From: Ruoffia sp044336205
Lineage (GTDB): Bacteria > Bacillota > Bacilli > Lactobacillales > Aerococcaceae
Direction: 5' to 3'
Assembly: GCA_044336205.1 (NCBI GenBank)
Contig: CP172318.1
Location: forward strand, 1,984,001 to 2,048,000
Length of the DNA stretch: 64,000 nt
Of the stretch, positions 45,385 through 54,154 are shown one piece after another. The position numbers and the translations under genes are program-made. The notes under the pieces are model-generated. The model saw only the letters and a list, made by a program, of their open reading frames with translations. It was not told where the DNA came from and made no database searches. Each line of letters starts with the position of its first letter. The stretch's first letter is position 1.

Positions 45385-47106
45385 ATGACTATAGACTTAT
45401 TAATAAAAAACGCCAAAGTATTCAACAGCTTCTTAAAAAAGTTCGAAGACAAAAACGTCGCCATCCTAAAAGATAAATTCTATTATATTAGCCCAAGTGA
45501 CCAAAACATTGACCATCTAGAAGTAAGTCAAATCCTTGATGCAAAAGGGAAATATATAGTCCCTGGACTCATTGATATTCACATGCATATTGAAAGCTCC
45601 ATGGTACCTCCGACAACATTCTCTGGTGCTGCCCTATCCCATGGCGTAACTACCATTGTGGCTGACTCTCATGAAATTGCGAATGTCTTTGGTATAGAAG
45701 GGTTGAATGTCTTCATGGAACAAGACACAGACTTAGATATTTTTTATGCCATTCCCTCATCTGTACCTTCTACAGTGCCAGAACGTGAGACAACTGGGGG
45801 TATTATTGGAATTGAAGTGGTCGAAGCTTTATTAGACTATCCTAAAGTTATTGCCTTAGGTGAGGCTATGAACTTCAAAGGTATTGTCTCAGAACCGAAT
45901 TCACTCATTCGCCAAATTCTCAAAACAACTCAAGAACGCAAACCATTCATGCCTTTGGAAGGACATATTCCACGAGTAAGTAGTGAAGATCTAGCTAAGT
46001 TTATGTATGCAGGACTTACAGCTGACCATACCCACCAATCCCCAGAATCTATCTTAGAGAAAGTCGGATCAGGACTGTTCGTGGAGTTCCAACGCAAGTC
46101 ATTAACCAAAGAGAATATTGATGTTGTAAACCAACACCAATTATATGAGCATACATGTATTATCACTGATGATATTATGCCCGATGACTTATTAAAAGGT
46201 CATCTGAATGCTAATCTCAAGTTAGCTATGGATATGGGGCTAAGTCCAGAAAATGCTATCTACATGAGTACTTATACCCCCGCAAGACGGATGGGGTTCC
46301 AAGATAGAGGTGCAATTGCTTCCGGCTTCAAAGCAGACTTTATAATTCTTGATGATCTTGAGACATTCCATATTCATAAAGTCTATAAGAGCGGACGCCT
46401 CGCCTATCAAGATGGCGATGAAATGGCCTTTGACAAAGACCTATCACAGTCCTTTCCAGCTCACTTTTATAATTCTGTTCAATGCCAACCTCTGACGGCT
46501 TCTGACTTACGTATAGCAGTTGATGACGATGTTGAAAACGTCTTATGCAATGTGATTCAGATTCAAGCTGTTGGAACCTTCACAGAATGCGTTCAAAGAC
46601 AACTGCCAGTTAAAGATGGTTACTTGGATTGGGAATCAAGTGGTCTAGCATTAATTGTCGTTGTTGAACGTTATGGAAAGAACGGTCAGATTGGTTATGG
46701 TTTAGTTGAGAATACGATTCAGCAAGACGGTGCAATCGCAACAACTTGGGCTCATGACCACCATAATCTGATGGTAATGGGAACGAGTATTGAAAGTATG
46801 TTAGCAGCTCAAGAAGACGTTATTAGTAACCACGGTGGTTACACCGTCGCAAAAGCTGGCGAAGTGATCGCATCATGTCCGCTACCTATCGGAGGTATAT
46901 TAAGTGAAGCGCCTCTGCCAGTCTTAGGTGAGAGCCTTCAAAAAGTTCGCCAAGCCATGGTAGACTTAGGCTATGTGAATACGAACGAGATTATGTCCTT
47001 CTCAACCTTATCCCTACCTGTATCCCCTCAATTAAAGATTACCGACTTTGGCATGATGGACGTTCATACACACGAACTTATCCCATTAGTAGAGGTGAAG
47101 AACTAG
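45385..47106 (+). CDS. ade: Adenine deaminase
   Basis: Metal-dependent amidohydrolase of 573 aa that converts adenine to hypoxanthine plus ammonia. Visible are the metal His of DIHMHIESSMVPP, DSHEIANVFG, and ADHTHQSPE, with the C-terminal Ade-specific half. ATG 45385 has AAGGA 9 nt upstream; an in-frame ATG at 45310 lies inside the terminator hairpin and is rejected. It lies one base before the next amidohydrolase gene, so the two are coupled. Confidence 0.93.
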   Translation: MTIDLLIKNAKVFNSFLKKFEDKNVAILKDKFYYISPSDQNIDHLEVSQILDAKGKYIVPGLIDIHMHIESSMVPPTTFSGAALSHGVTTIVADSHEIANVFGIEGLNVFMEQDTDLDIFYAIPSSVPSTVPERETTGGIIGIEVVEALLDYPKVIALGEAMNFKGIVSEPNSLIRQILKTTQERKPFMPLEGHIPRVSSEDLAKFMYAGLTADHTHQSPESILEKVGSGLFVEFQRKSLTKENIDVVNQHQLYEHTCIITDDIMPDDLLKGHLNANLKLAMDMGLSPENAIYMSTYTPARRMGFQDRGAIASGFKADFIILDDLETFHIHKVYKSGRLAYQDGDEMAFDKDLSQSFPAHFYNSVQCQPLTASDLRIAVDDDVENVLCNVIQIQAVGTFTECVQRQLPVKDGYLDWESSGLALIVVVERYGKNGQIGYGLVENTIQQDGAIATTWAHDHHNLMVMGTSIESMLAAQEDVISNHGGYTVAKAGEVIASCPLPIGGILSEAPLPVLGESLQKVRQAMVDLGYVNTNEIMSFSTLSLPVSPQLKITDFGMMDVHTHELIPLVEVKN

Positions 47107-47107
47107 G

Positions 47108-48424
47108 ATGAAAACTCTCATAAAGAATATCCACTTATTAACAATGGATGAAGACTACCATGAAATAGACCAGGCCTATATTCTCATTGAAGATCAAGAC
47201 ATTGTAGCTTATGGTACTATGGCTGACTTAACTGAAGAAGCGGATTATATTGTAGACGGTCAAGGTGCTATTGCTATGCCAGGAATGATAAACACTCATA
47301 CGCACTTAGGTATGATTCCATTTAGATCACTAGGTGACGACACGCCCGACCGATTGACACGCTTTTTGTTCCCTTTAGAGAATGAGTGTATGACAGAATC
47401 ACTGACCTACCACAGTTCCAAATATGCCATTTCCGAGATGCAACTAGCAGGTATCTCTACTTTCTTCGATATGTATTACTTTGAAGATGTCGTGGCGCAA
47501 GCTACTGACGAGATGCAAGCTCGAGCAATATTAGGTGAATCAGTAATTAATAAGAGCCCTGATAGCCCTCATGATTTTGGTGGTCTAGATTACATCAAAG
47601 AATTCATTCCTAAGTGGCTGAAACATGAGCGAATTATTCCTGCCGTTGCTCCACATGCACCTTATACCAATACGGATGAATCCTTACAGGCTGCCCACCA
47701 ACTGGCTCAAGAATACTCAGTGCCTTTATCTATCCACTTAAGCGAGATGACTTTCGAGATGGATCGATACAAAGAAGAAGCCAACCAAACGCCGGTGGAA
47801 TATTTGGCAAGTCTAGGTGTGCTGGATAACAAGACACTTGCTGCCCACTGCATCTATCTAACAGACTCTGATATTGAGATTATGAAGCATTATGATGTAG
47901 CAGTGGCACATTGTATCGGAGCCAATACAAAGTCGGCTAAGGGCGTTGCCCCACTGACCAAGATGTTGGAAGCCGGCTTGCGAGTAGGTCTAGGGACAGA
48001 CGGACCAAGTAGTGGGAACACACTGGATTTGTTCACACAAATGCGGATGGTAGCTAACTTCCATAAGACTTATATAGAAGATCGCTCAGCCTTCCCAGCC
48101 CGTGAGATTGTCCACTTGGCTACCCTTGGAGGAGCTCAAGCACTTGGGTTGGATTCAATCATCGGATCCATTGAAGTGGGTAAGAAAGCTGACATCTGCT
48201 TGATAGAGACAGACTCTGTCAACATGTTCCCCATTTACGATGCTTACAGTGCTATTGTCTACTCCGCTAATGCATCTAACGTTCAACACCTCTTCGTCAA
48301 TGGCCAACATATCGTTAATAATAAACAATTAACAACACATTCACTGAATAAATTAAGACAGAACTTAAAGCAAGAGATGACCCACTTTCAACAAAGAGCT
48401 GTTGAATTGGCTAAAGAATTATAG
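47108..48424 (+). CDS. SsnA/MtaD-type amidohydrolase (aminopurine or 5'-deoxyadenosine-type deaminase)
   Basis: A 438-aa amidohydrolase of the cytosine deaminase/chlorohydrolase group. Metal-site residues are in NTHTHLGM (HxH), SIHLSEM (His), AAHCIYL (His) and GLGTDGPSS (Asp). Members include 5-methylthioadenosine/S-adenosylhomocysteine deaminase, guanine deaminase and SsnA. The adjacent ade and importer suggest a function on an adenine-type substrate; the precise one is unknown. A strong terminator follows. Confidence 0.85.
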   Translation: MKTLIKNIHLLTMDEDYHEIDQAYILIEDQDIVAYGTMADLTEEADYIVDGQGAIAMPGMINTHTHLGMIPFRSLGDDTPDRLTRFLFPLENECMTESLTYHSSKYAISEMQLAGISTFFDMYYFEDVVAQATDEMQARAILGESVINKSPDSPHDFGGLDYIKEFIPKWLKHERIIPAVAPHAPYTNTDESLQAAHQLAQEYSVPLSIHLSEMTFEMDRYKEEANQTPVEYLASLGVLDNKTLAAHCIYLTDSDIEIMKHYDVAVAHCIGANTKSAKGVAPLTKMLEAGLRVGLGTDGPSSGNTLDLFTQMRMVANFHKTYIEDRSAFPAREIVHLATLGGAQALGLDSIIGSIEVGKKADICLIETDSVNMFPIYDAYSAIVYSANASNVQHLFVNGQHIVNNKQLTTHSLNKLRQNLKQEMTHFQQRAVELAKEL

Positions 48425-48474
48425 AAAAAAACCACTCAAGCTGTGAATTGAACTCACAGTTTGAGTGATTTTTG
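48424..48474 (+). terminator. Terminator of the importer-deaminase array
   Basis: CACTCAA-GCTGTGA and TCACAG-TTTGAGTG pair around AATTGAAC, flanked by A and T runs. Confidence 0.85.
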
Positions 48475-48656
48475 TGTAGGTAGAGTAGGTTTTTCAGGCC
48501 TTTATCACCCAGCTCCCTCTCCAATAATTCAAGCGCTTCTTCTACCGTTGAATAATAGAGTATGCGATTGAAGTACTCTGTACTAGCAATCATAGCAGAT
48601 AACGGCCTAACCTCTTGGCGGTGCAATATAATCACCAGCATTGAATTATTTATCAA
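48470..48656 (-). pseudogene. Possible small gene remnant, unidentified
   Basis: A minus-strand frame encodes LVIILHRQEVRPLSAMIAST, then EYFNRILYYSTVEEALELLE and RELGDKG before running into the neighbouring terminator hairpin. The VEEALELLE end recalls the C-terminus of STAS domains, but I cannot identify it. No clear ribosome site. Probably a gene fragment. Confidence 0.25.
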
Positions 48657-48761
48657 TTATATTGTTAATTTTATACCCTTTCTAATCTGTTTAATTCGCT
48701 AACAAATCGTATTAATTATATAATATGACATGCTATATATTAATTTAAAAGGAAGACCTAC

Positions 48762-48920
48762 ATGGTCAGACGAGAAAATAACTTTAATATTTGAAGCTTA
48801 ATCACCGGTATATTATATATTTTAATTGGGATGTTCGCCTTCAATCATCCAATTAGTTCAACGAATATTATTGTTTACTTCATCATTAACGCAACCATTT
48901 ATATTATCCAAGCATTTTAA
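48762..48920 (+). pseudogene. HdeD/DUF308-type membrane protein remnant
   Basis: After an AAGGAAG ribosome site, ATG 48762 opens MVRRENNFNI, then a TGA (likely a former TGG), then SLITGILYILIGMFAFNHPI and two hydrophobic stretches before TAA at 48918. This is the N-terminal repeat of a DUF308/HdeD acid-resistance membrane protein, truncated after about 50 codons. Confidence 0.55.
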
Positions 48921-48943
48921 TCACATTTATGTGTTATTTACAG

Positions 48944-48969
48944 GACAGCCTCTTGTGGGCTGTTTTTTT
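48944..48969 (+). terminator. Intrinsic terminator
   Basis: ACAGCC, loop TCTTGTG, GGCTGT and seven T, just upstream of the FNR-like promoter. Confidence 0.85.
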
Positions 48970-48987
48970 GTGCATTCGATTCAATAA

Positions 48988-49030
48988 CTTGATGGCGGTC
49001 AATTTTTTATTGGAATATACCGGCTATACT
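48988..49030 (+). promoter_or_regulatory. FNR/CRP-like box and promoter of the metal ATPase operon
   Basis: TTGATGGCGGTCAA (48989-49002) matches the FNR consensus TTGAT-N4-ATCAA at 9 of 10 positions. TATACT starts at 49025, 29.5 nt from the box centre, placing the box near -41.5, the position of a class II activator site. The promoter at 51311 has the same box inverted and the same spacing. Confidence 0.7.
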
Positions 49031-49064
49031 TTAATTAGATCAAAAAGAAAGAAGGGAAAAAACA

Positions 49065-49358
49065 ATGACACAACTTACATTTCATCAAGCTAAAGAGAAA
49101 CACTTCGACAGATTAGCTCAATTCACACCAATCGTTAACCGTGTTCACGGGAGTAAGCACCCAGAATTCAATCAAGTCAACGACTTATGGAATCTCATCC
49201 AAGCTAAGACTGAACGGACTCATAACCCTGACTTAAGCAATGAATTCAAGCAACTCCGTCAAGTAACTAACAATTATACCGTTCCACAAGATGTGTGCGA
49301 GAGTTATGAAGCAGTCTACCAGATGTTAGAAGAAGTCGATCTCGCCTATCAAGCATAA
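49065..49358 (+). CDS. Small His-rich helical protein, first gene of the metal operon
   Basis: I do not recognise a named family. The 97-aa protein appears all-helical, with His residues at regular places (FHQAKEKHFDRL, RVHGSKHPEF, TERTHNPD) and one Cys (VPQDVCESYEAVYQML). The His pattern suggests metal or haem binding, perhaps hemerythrin-like, but this is inference. Strong AAGAAAG...GGAAAA leader and ATG 49065; the ATPase follows after 33 nt, so they are co-transcribed under the FNR-like box. Confidence 0.7.
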   Translation: MTQLTFHQAKEKHFDRLAQFTPIVNRVHGSKHPEFNQVNDLWNLIQAKTERTHNPDLSNEFKQLRQVTNNYTVPQDVCESYEAVYQMLEEVDLAYQA

Positions 49359-49391
49359 TTATTAATAACAACATATAAGGAGGATGTTATT

Positions 49392-51290
49392 ATGCAAAGA
49401 TATATATTAAGTCATAAAAATCATATTACTCTTATTAGTGGGTTACTTATCGCTCTAGCCTTTACAGCTCTATGGGGCTTTAGCAACAGCCAAGTCTTCA
49501 ATATCGCCTTAATTATTGCATCCATCTTAGGTGTTGCACCGATTGCCATTCAAGCATGGAGTGCTCTGAAAGTAAAAGTGATTAGTATTGATGTGTTAGT
49601 AACTGTTGCTGTAATTGGTGCATTCTTTATTCAAAACTTTGAAGAATCTGCTATTGTTACTTTCTTATTCTTATTCGGTGCTTGGTTAGAAGCTCGTACA
49701 CTCAACCAGACGCGCTCAGCCATTAAAGAATTAACTGAGATGGCGCCAGAGACAGCTCTCAAGCAAATGGAAAATGGGGACTTTGAAGAAGTCGATATAT
49801 GGGATGTTGATGAAGGTGATATTCTATTAGTTCGAACTGGTGCTAAAGTTCCAGTCGACGGAAGGGTGATTAGTGGTGGAGGTCACATTAATGAAGCAAG
49901 TATTACTGGGGAAGCTGTTCCAGTGAACAAAGCCGTTGACTCTACCGTCTTTGCCGGAACGGTTCTTGAGAATGGTACTATTCAGATTGTTACCGATCAT
50001 GTGGGTGAAGATACGACTTTTGGTAAGATTATTGAGCTCGTTGAAGAAGCCCAAGACTCTAAATCTGAAGCAGAACGCTTCATCGACAAGTTCTCACAGT
50101 GGTATACACCAGCTGTTCTTGTCCTATCCCTGATAGTCTGGTTCTTCTCTCAAAATATTGAACTTGCGATTACAGTCCTTGTATTAGGTTGTCCAGGGGC
50201 ACTCGTTATCGGTGTTCCAGTGTCTAATGTTGCAGGAATCGGTAATGGTGCACGCCAAGTAGTCTTATTAAAGGGAAGTGAAGTTATCAATGACTTCAGT
50301 AAGACAGATACTATTGTATTCGACAAGACAGGTACATTAACAATCGGTAACCCGGAAGTAGGAGTTGTTAAGAACTACGGTGAATCAGGTCGTTCACTCA
50401 ACTATCTAGCAAGTATCGAGAATGAATCAGATCACCCCTTAGCCAAGGCCATTGTTAACAAATTAGGTGACGTTCAATTGTATCCAGTAGAATCAACCCA
50501 TGTTGTTAAGGGTGGAGGTATCGTCGCTCAAGTAGATGGCCACCGTGTTGCAGTAGGTAACGTTAGCTTAATGGAACAAGAAGGTGTTGCCTTATCGAAT
50601 AAAGCACGTCGAGATATTGACCTCTTAGAGACAAAAGGAAATTCGCTTGTACTGACTGCAGTTGATGGACAACTCAAGCACTTGATGGGTATTCGCGATC
50701 AAATTCGCCCAGGTATTAAAGAAGACTTACAAAAACTTAAAGAACTTGGCATTAAGAACTTAATTGTTCTATCAGGTGATAATCAAGGAACTGTTGACCT
50801 CGTAGCAAGTGAACTAGCCTTAACCGAAGCATATGGACAGATGTTACCTGAAGATAAGTCGGCCTATATCGAGAAGCTACAAGATAAAGGCAAGGTTGTC
50901 ACTTTTGTAGGAGATGGGGTAAATGATAGTCCGTCACTGGCATTGGCCGATATTGGTATCGCTATGGGAAGTGGAACAGATGTTGCCATTGAGACTTCCG
51001 ATGTTGTTCTAATGAACTCAGACTTTAACCAATTAGCCCATGCTCTAGGCCTTACGAAAGCCACCGCATCAAACATGCGCCAAAACATCTTTATCGCCAT
51101 TGGGGTTGTGATTGTCTTAGTAACCAGTCTCTTCTTCAGTAATTGGATGAATATGTCGATCGGAATGTTAGTTCACGAAGCAAGTATTTTAGTAGTTATT
51201 CTGAATGGAATGAGATTATTGAACTACCGCCTAAAAGGAACAAGCGATAAACAGTCCTCTAAGGTTCAATCTACTAGTTTAGCCAATTAA
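49392..51290 (+). CDS. P1B-type heavy-metal ATPase with CPG motif
   Basis: A 632-aa metal-translocating ATPase without an N-terminal HMA domain. It has TGEAVPVNK, DKTGTLTIG and GDGVNDSPSLALADIGIAMG. The membrane ion-site motif is CPG (LGCPGALVIGVPVSNVAGI), unlike the usual CPC, SPC or CPH. The ion is therefore uncertain. The stand-alone HMA protein just downstream could supply or receive its metal. RBS AAGGAGG. Confidence 0.87.
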   Translation: MQRYILSHKNHITLISGLLIALAFTALWGFSNSQVFNIALIIASILGVAPIAIQAWSALKVKVISIDVLVTVAVIGAFFIQNFEESAIVTFLFLFGAWLEARTLNQTRSAIKELTEMAPETALKQMENGDFEEVDIWDVDEGDILLVRTGAKVPVDGRVISGGGHINEASITGEAVPVNKAVDSTVFAGTVLENGTIQIVTDHVGEDTTFGKIIELVEEAQDSKSEAERFIDKFSQWYTPAVLVLSLIVWFFSQNIELAITVLVLGCPGALVIGVPVSNVAGIGNGARQVVLLKGSEVINDFSKTDTIVFDKTGTLTIGNPEVGVVKNYGESGRSLNYLASIENESDHPLAKAIVNKLGDVQLYPVESTHVVKGGGIVAQVDGHRVAVGNVSLMEQEGVALSNKARRDIDLLETKGNSLVLTAVDGQLKHLMGIRDQIRPGIKEDLQKLKELGIKNLIVLSGDNQGTVDLVASELALTEAYGQMLPEDKSAYIEKLQDKGKVVTFVGDGVNDSPSLALADIGIAMGSGTDVAIETSDVVLMNSDFNQLAHALGLTKATASNMRQNIFIAIGVVIVLVTSLFFSNWMNMSIGMLVHEASILVVILNGMRLLNYRLKGTSDKQSSKVQSTSLAN

Positions 51291-51309
51291 TCCACTTAAA
51301 AGACTAAAA

Positions 51310-51352
51310 CTTGACCGCCATCAAGTAATAATTCAATCAAATAACTTATACT
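51310..51352 (+). promoter_or_regulatory. FNR/CRP-like box and promoter of the HMA protein gene
   Basis: TTGACCGCCATCAA (51311-51324) is the reverse complement of the box at 48989, extended to CTTG...CAAG. TATACT at 51347 is again 29.5 nt from the box centre, the class II activator geometry. Confidence 0.7.
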
Positions 51353-51395
51353 CAATATGTAAGAAAGATTAATAAAAGAAAAGGAGAATCATATT

Positions 51396-51629
51396 ATGCA
51401 ACAAGCTATTATCCAATTAGAAACCTTAACGTGTCCATCATGTCTTCAGAAGATCGAAGGAGCAGTAGGAAAGCTTGCTGGTATCGACAAAGACAGCCTC
51501 AAAGTCATGTTCAATGCCAGCCGTGTCAGAGTAGACTTTAACGAAAATGATATCTCAATCGAACAAATTGAAGAAGCTATTCAAAATCTCGGCTACGAAG
51601 TCCTTAGATCTCGCGTGAAAGCTGCATAA
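51396..51629 (+). CDS. Heavy-metal-associated domain protein (metallochaperone-like)
   Basis: A 77-aa stand-alone HMA ferredoxin-like fold with the metal-binding motif TCPSCLQKIEGAV near residue 13, lacking the Met of the common GMTC motif. Such proteins carry or sense Cu+, Zn2+ or similar ions. Its own promoter has the FNR-like box of the ATPase operon. AAGGAG precedes the ATG; a strong terminator follows. Confidence 0.87.
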   Translation: MQQAIIQLETLTCPSCLQKIEGAVGKLAGIDKDSLKVMFNASRVRVDFNENDISIEQIEEAIQNLGYEVLRSRVKAA

Positions 51630-51639
51630 TAAAGAACAA

Positions 51640-51684
51640 GGTTGATGACGAAGAATCGTCATCAACCTTGTTTATTTTTATAGT
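51640..51684 (+). terminator. Terminator after the HMA gene
   Basis: ACAAGGTTGATGACG, loop AAGAAT, CGTCATCAACCTTGT, then T-rich. It is the last recognisable chromosomal signal before the integrated element. Confidence 0.9.
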
Positions 51685-51689
51685 GATTG

Positions 51690-52046
51690 TTTGGCTTCTT
51701 TAACTTTAACAACTAAGACACGGTTCAAGAATGGGTATAATGCCGTCATCTAAAGAAATAATTATAATAAAAGTTAGCCATTAAGCAAAAAAAAGGTCTA
51801 CCACCTCGAATGGTAAACCTCTCAAATGCTTATAAACCAAGGTTTGTAAGCTATTATTAATCTTGTTGTGCATTTTTGTCCACGAAACCAAACTTTTTAA
51901 TAGCTCTATTTCTTGTGTTCTCTCACATGCTGTAAACCTTGTTAATACAATAAAGTTAAGTTTTTATACTATCTGACAATGCCTATTAAAAGAATAAAAG
52001 TCGGCAAATTAGTCGGCAAAATCCACAATGCACACACCAAATATGA
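51690..52046. other. Left end of the integrated element; probable attachment-site region
   Basis: No gene is visible. A minus-strand terminator (GGTTTACCA, loop TTCGAG, GTGGTAGACC, then T8; 51787-51823) ends the packaging operon. GTCGGCAAA occurs twice in tandem at about 51990-52020, and GCTTATAAACC/GGTTTGTAAGC forms an inverted repeat at 51829-51852. The integrase lies at the far right and its attachment site is outside the window, so the att core cannot be fixed. Confidence 0.5.
51787..51823 (-). terminator. Terminator of the satellite packaging operon
   Basis: On the minus strand GGTTTACCA and GTGGTAGACC form a stem with loop TTCGAG and are followed by eight T. Confidence 0.8.
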
Positions 52047-52433
52047 TTAGTCCTCTAACACATATCGCCTTGCACTGATAACTATGTCTTCTTTATAAAA
52101 CTCAAAATGATCTATCCGTTCAATAGCATAATATTCATCTTTGAATCTAATGAGTAAGTCGTTTGTGATACCTTCAGTGTAATTAATTGTGAATAATAAT
52201 TCAACTATATAGTTGGTTTTTGAAGCTCGTGCTACATAAGTCGCTTCTTCTTCGGCTGAGGTTTGTCTTACATAAGCCCAACGGTTAGTTAAGTAATCTA
52301 CATAAGTATAGACACCTCTTATAGGTGAGCCATATTCATTGGTTGCCTGCTCACGCTTCACAAAATCTATCTTCTTATCTTTCAGCTTTCGCTTCTTTCG
52401 TCTTGTACTAAACAATCTATCATTATTAGCCAT
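52047..52433 (-). CDS. Phage head closure / head-tail adaptor protein
   Basis: A 128-aa protein with the layout of SPP1 gp16/HK97 gp7-like head closure proteins: basic N-terminus, then beta segments (RWAYVRQTSAEEEATYVAR, YAIERIDHFEFYKEDIVISARR). It would seal the filled head and form the surface that accepts a tail. It is the last gene of the element and no tail gene follows. GGAGG precedes ATG 52433. Confidence 0.8.
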   Translation of the reverse strand: MANNDRLFSTRRKKRKLKDKKIDFVKREQATNEYGSPIRGVYTYVDYLTNRWAYVRQTSAEEEATYVARASKTNYIVELLFTINYTEGITNDLLIRFKDEYYAIERIDHFEFYKEDIVISARRYVLED

Positions 52434-52498
52434 ATTTCTACCTCCATTCTAAGGCTATTCTGTGATACGTTACCCACATATCAATCTGAATTGACCTC

Positions 52499-54154
52499 CT
52501 AGAGCTTATTCGGTTGGGCTTCTTTGAACTCAATATAGTTTTCTTGCAATCCCACATAAGCATTCAATAAACTTACGGTACCATCTATTCTTTTTGCTGG
52601 TGCTGAGTTCTTAATCGGCTGGATATTTCCATTAACATCTGATTTTACAGCGGTATTTGAAAGACACCATTTCAAGATAGGGTTATTATTATAGTTCACA
52701 CGATTAGCTTCTAAATCAGCTCCCAATATCTGCATTGGTAAGCTGAGTGTTTTATAGCCTTGTCTTGCTTCTCTCATGTCAAAGCCGTAACCTTCCATCT
52801 CTTCAACCCAATATTTTGCACTCCAAGCGTCATAATACACCCAAGCTACTTTTAATTGATTCTCCTGCACTGTCTGAATAAACCATTGCGTAATATCAGA
52901 ATAACTAATGGAATTTCCTTCACAAATACGCATTAACCCTAAATCAATCCATTTTTGATATATTTGTCTTTCTTCTTCAGTACGGTTCATAAGTGAATCT
53001 TCAGGGATCCAATACATTTGAAGTGCATATTTTTGTTCTGTGTACTTATCCATTGTTAATAGTGTGGCACTTGTTAAGTCACCTGTTTTGGATAAGTCAG
53101 CTCCACCAATAACAAAATGGTTTTTGAAGTCCGTAATATCAAATGTGGCTGTATTTAGAATTTGTTCAAATGACAACCATGTACCGCTGGCATTCTCTCT
53201 AATATTAAAGTCCTTAACTAATATCCCTCTTAGATCCACAGGATTGTTTCCTGCACGATTTAACTGTTCTTCAATATAACTTATCTTTTTAATCGTTCCT
53301 AATCCAGGGTTGGCTTTAACCCACATTTCAGGGTCTTTATACTCTTCTCGATTATCCAACTCATAAATGACTGATAAGAAGGTATCATCTTGATACACCC
53401 CATCTACTACATTGCATGCATAGTTATAAATATCATCAAATATATTTTCCCTAACTGTACCTGCTGTGGTAATCATCACAATTAAAGGTTGCTCACGACT
53501 TGAAACAGATTGCTTCATAACTTCGTATAAATTACGGTCTTTCACAGCATGCAACTCATCTATGATAACTAAGTGGCTGTTTAAACCGTCTAAAGTATCA
53601 CTATTTGCACCCAATGGCTGAAATTTACTAAATGATTGACTGTGATATAAATCTGTTTTACGCTTACGGATTACATTAGATAAGTCATTAGATTGTTGCA
53701 CCATCTCAAGAGTAGCGTCAAAGACTAACTTCGCTTGGTCTTTCTTGGTAGCCACAGAATATACTTCCGAACCTGCTTCCCCATCAGCTATTAACATGTA
53801 AAGAGCAATCCCTGCTAACATGGTTGATTTACCATTTTTCCGCCCTACCATGAACAATGACTCTTTATATTGCCTAAGTCCTGTATCCCTATCCACAAAG
53901 CCAAATAAAGCACTGATGTAGGCTTTTTGAAATAGTTCTAGCTCTACCGCCTTCCCTGCCCATTGCCCCTTGGAATGTTTGCAAAATCGCTCTATAAACT
54001 CAATCGAATAGTTAGCTTTTTCTTTACTAAATATATATTGTCTTTGTGGATTTAATATCCGCTCTTTTAGATCAGCATATATTTTAGCCACACGCTTAGA
54101 AGTGATAATCTCACCTGATTCAATCTGATTCGCATATTCGATTACATAATTCAC
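52499..54154 (-). CDS. terL: Terminase large subunit
   Basis: A 551-aa packaging motor. The N-terminal ATPase has a Walker-A-like GRKNGKST (around residue 105) and Walker B LVIIDELHAVKD; the C-terminal nuclease domain carries Asp residues in IGGADLSKTGD and WVYYDAWSAKYW. It belongs to the HK97-like TerL group associated with P27 small subunits and HNH proteins. Start GTG 54154 overlaps the terS stop by one base (TAGTG). Confidence 0.93.
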   Translation of the reverse strand: MNYVIEYANQIESGEIITSKRVAKIYADLKERILNPQRQYIFSKEKANYSIEFIERFCKHSKGQWAGKAVELELFQKAYISALFGFVDRDTGLRQYKESLFMVGRKNGKSTMLAGIALYMLIADGEAGSEVYSVATKKDQAKLVFDATLEMVQQSNDLSNVIRKRKTDLYHSQSFSKFQPLGANSDTLDGLNSHLVIIDELHAVKDRNLYEVMKQSVSSREQPLIVMITTAGTVRENIFDDIYNYACNVVDGVYQDDTFLSVIYELDNREEYKDPEMWVKANPGLGTIKKISYIEEQLNRAGNNPVDLRGILVKDFNIRENASGTWLSFEQILNTATFDITDFKNHFVIGGADLSKTGDLTSATLLTMDKYTEQKYALQMYWIPEDSLMNRTEEERQIYQKWIDLGLMRICEGNSISYSDITQWFIQTVQENQLKVAWVYYDAWSAKYWVEEMEGYGFDMREARQGYKTLSLPMQILGADLEANRVNYNNNPILKWCLSNTAVKSDVNGNIQPIKNSAPAKRIDGTVSLLNAYVGLQENYIEFKEAQPNKL

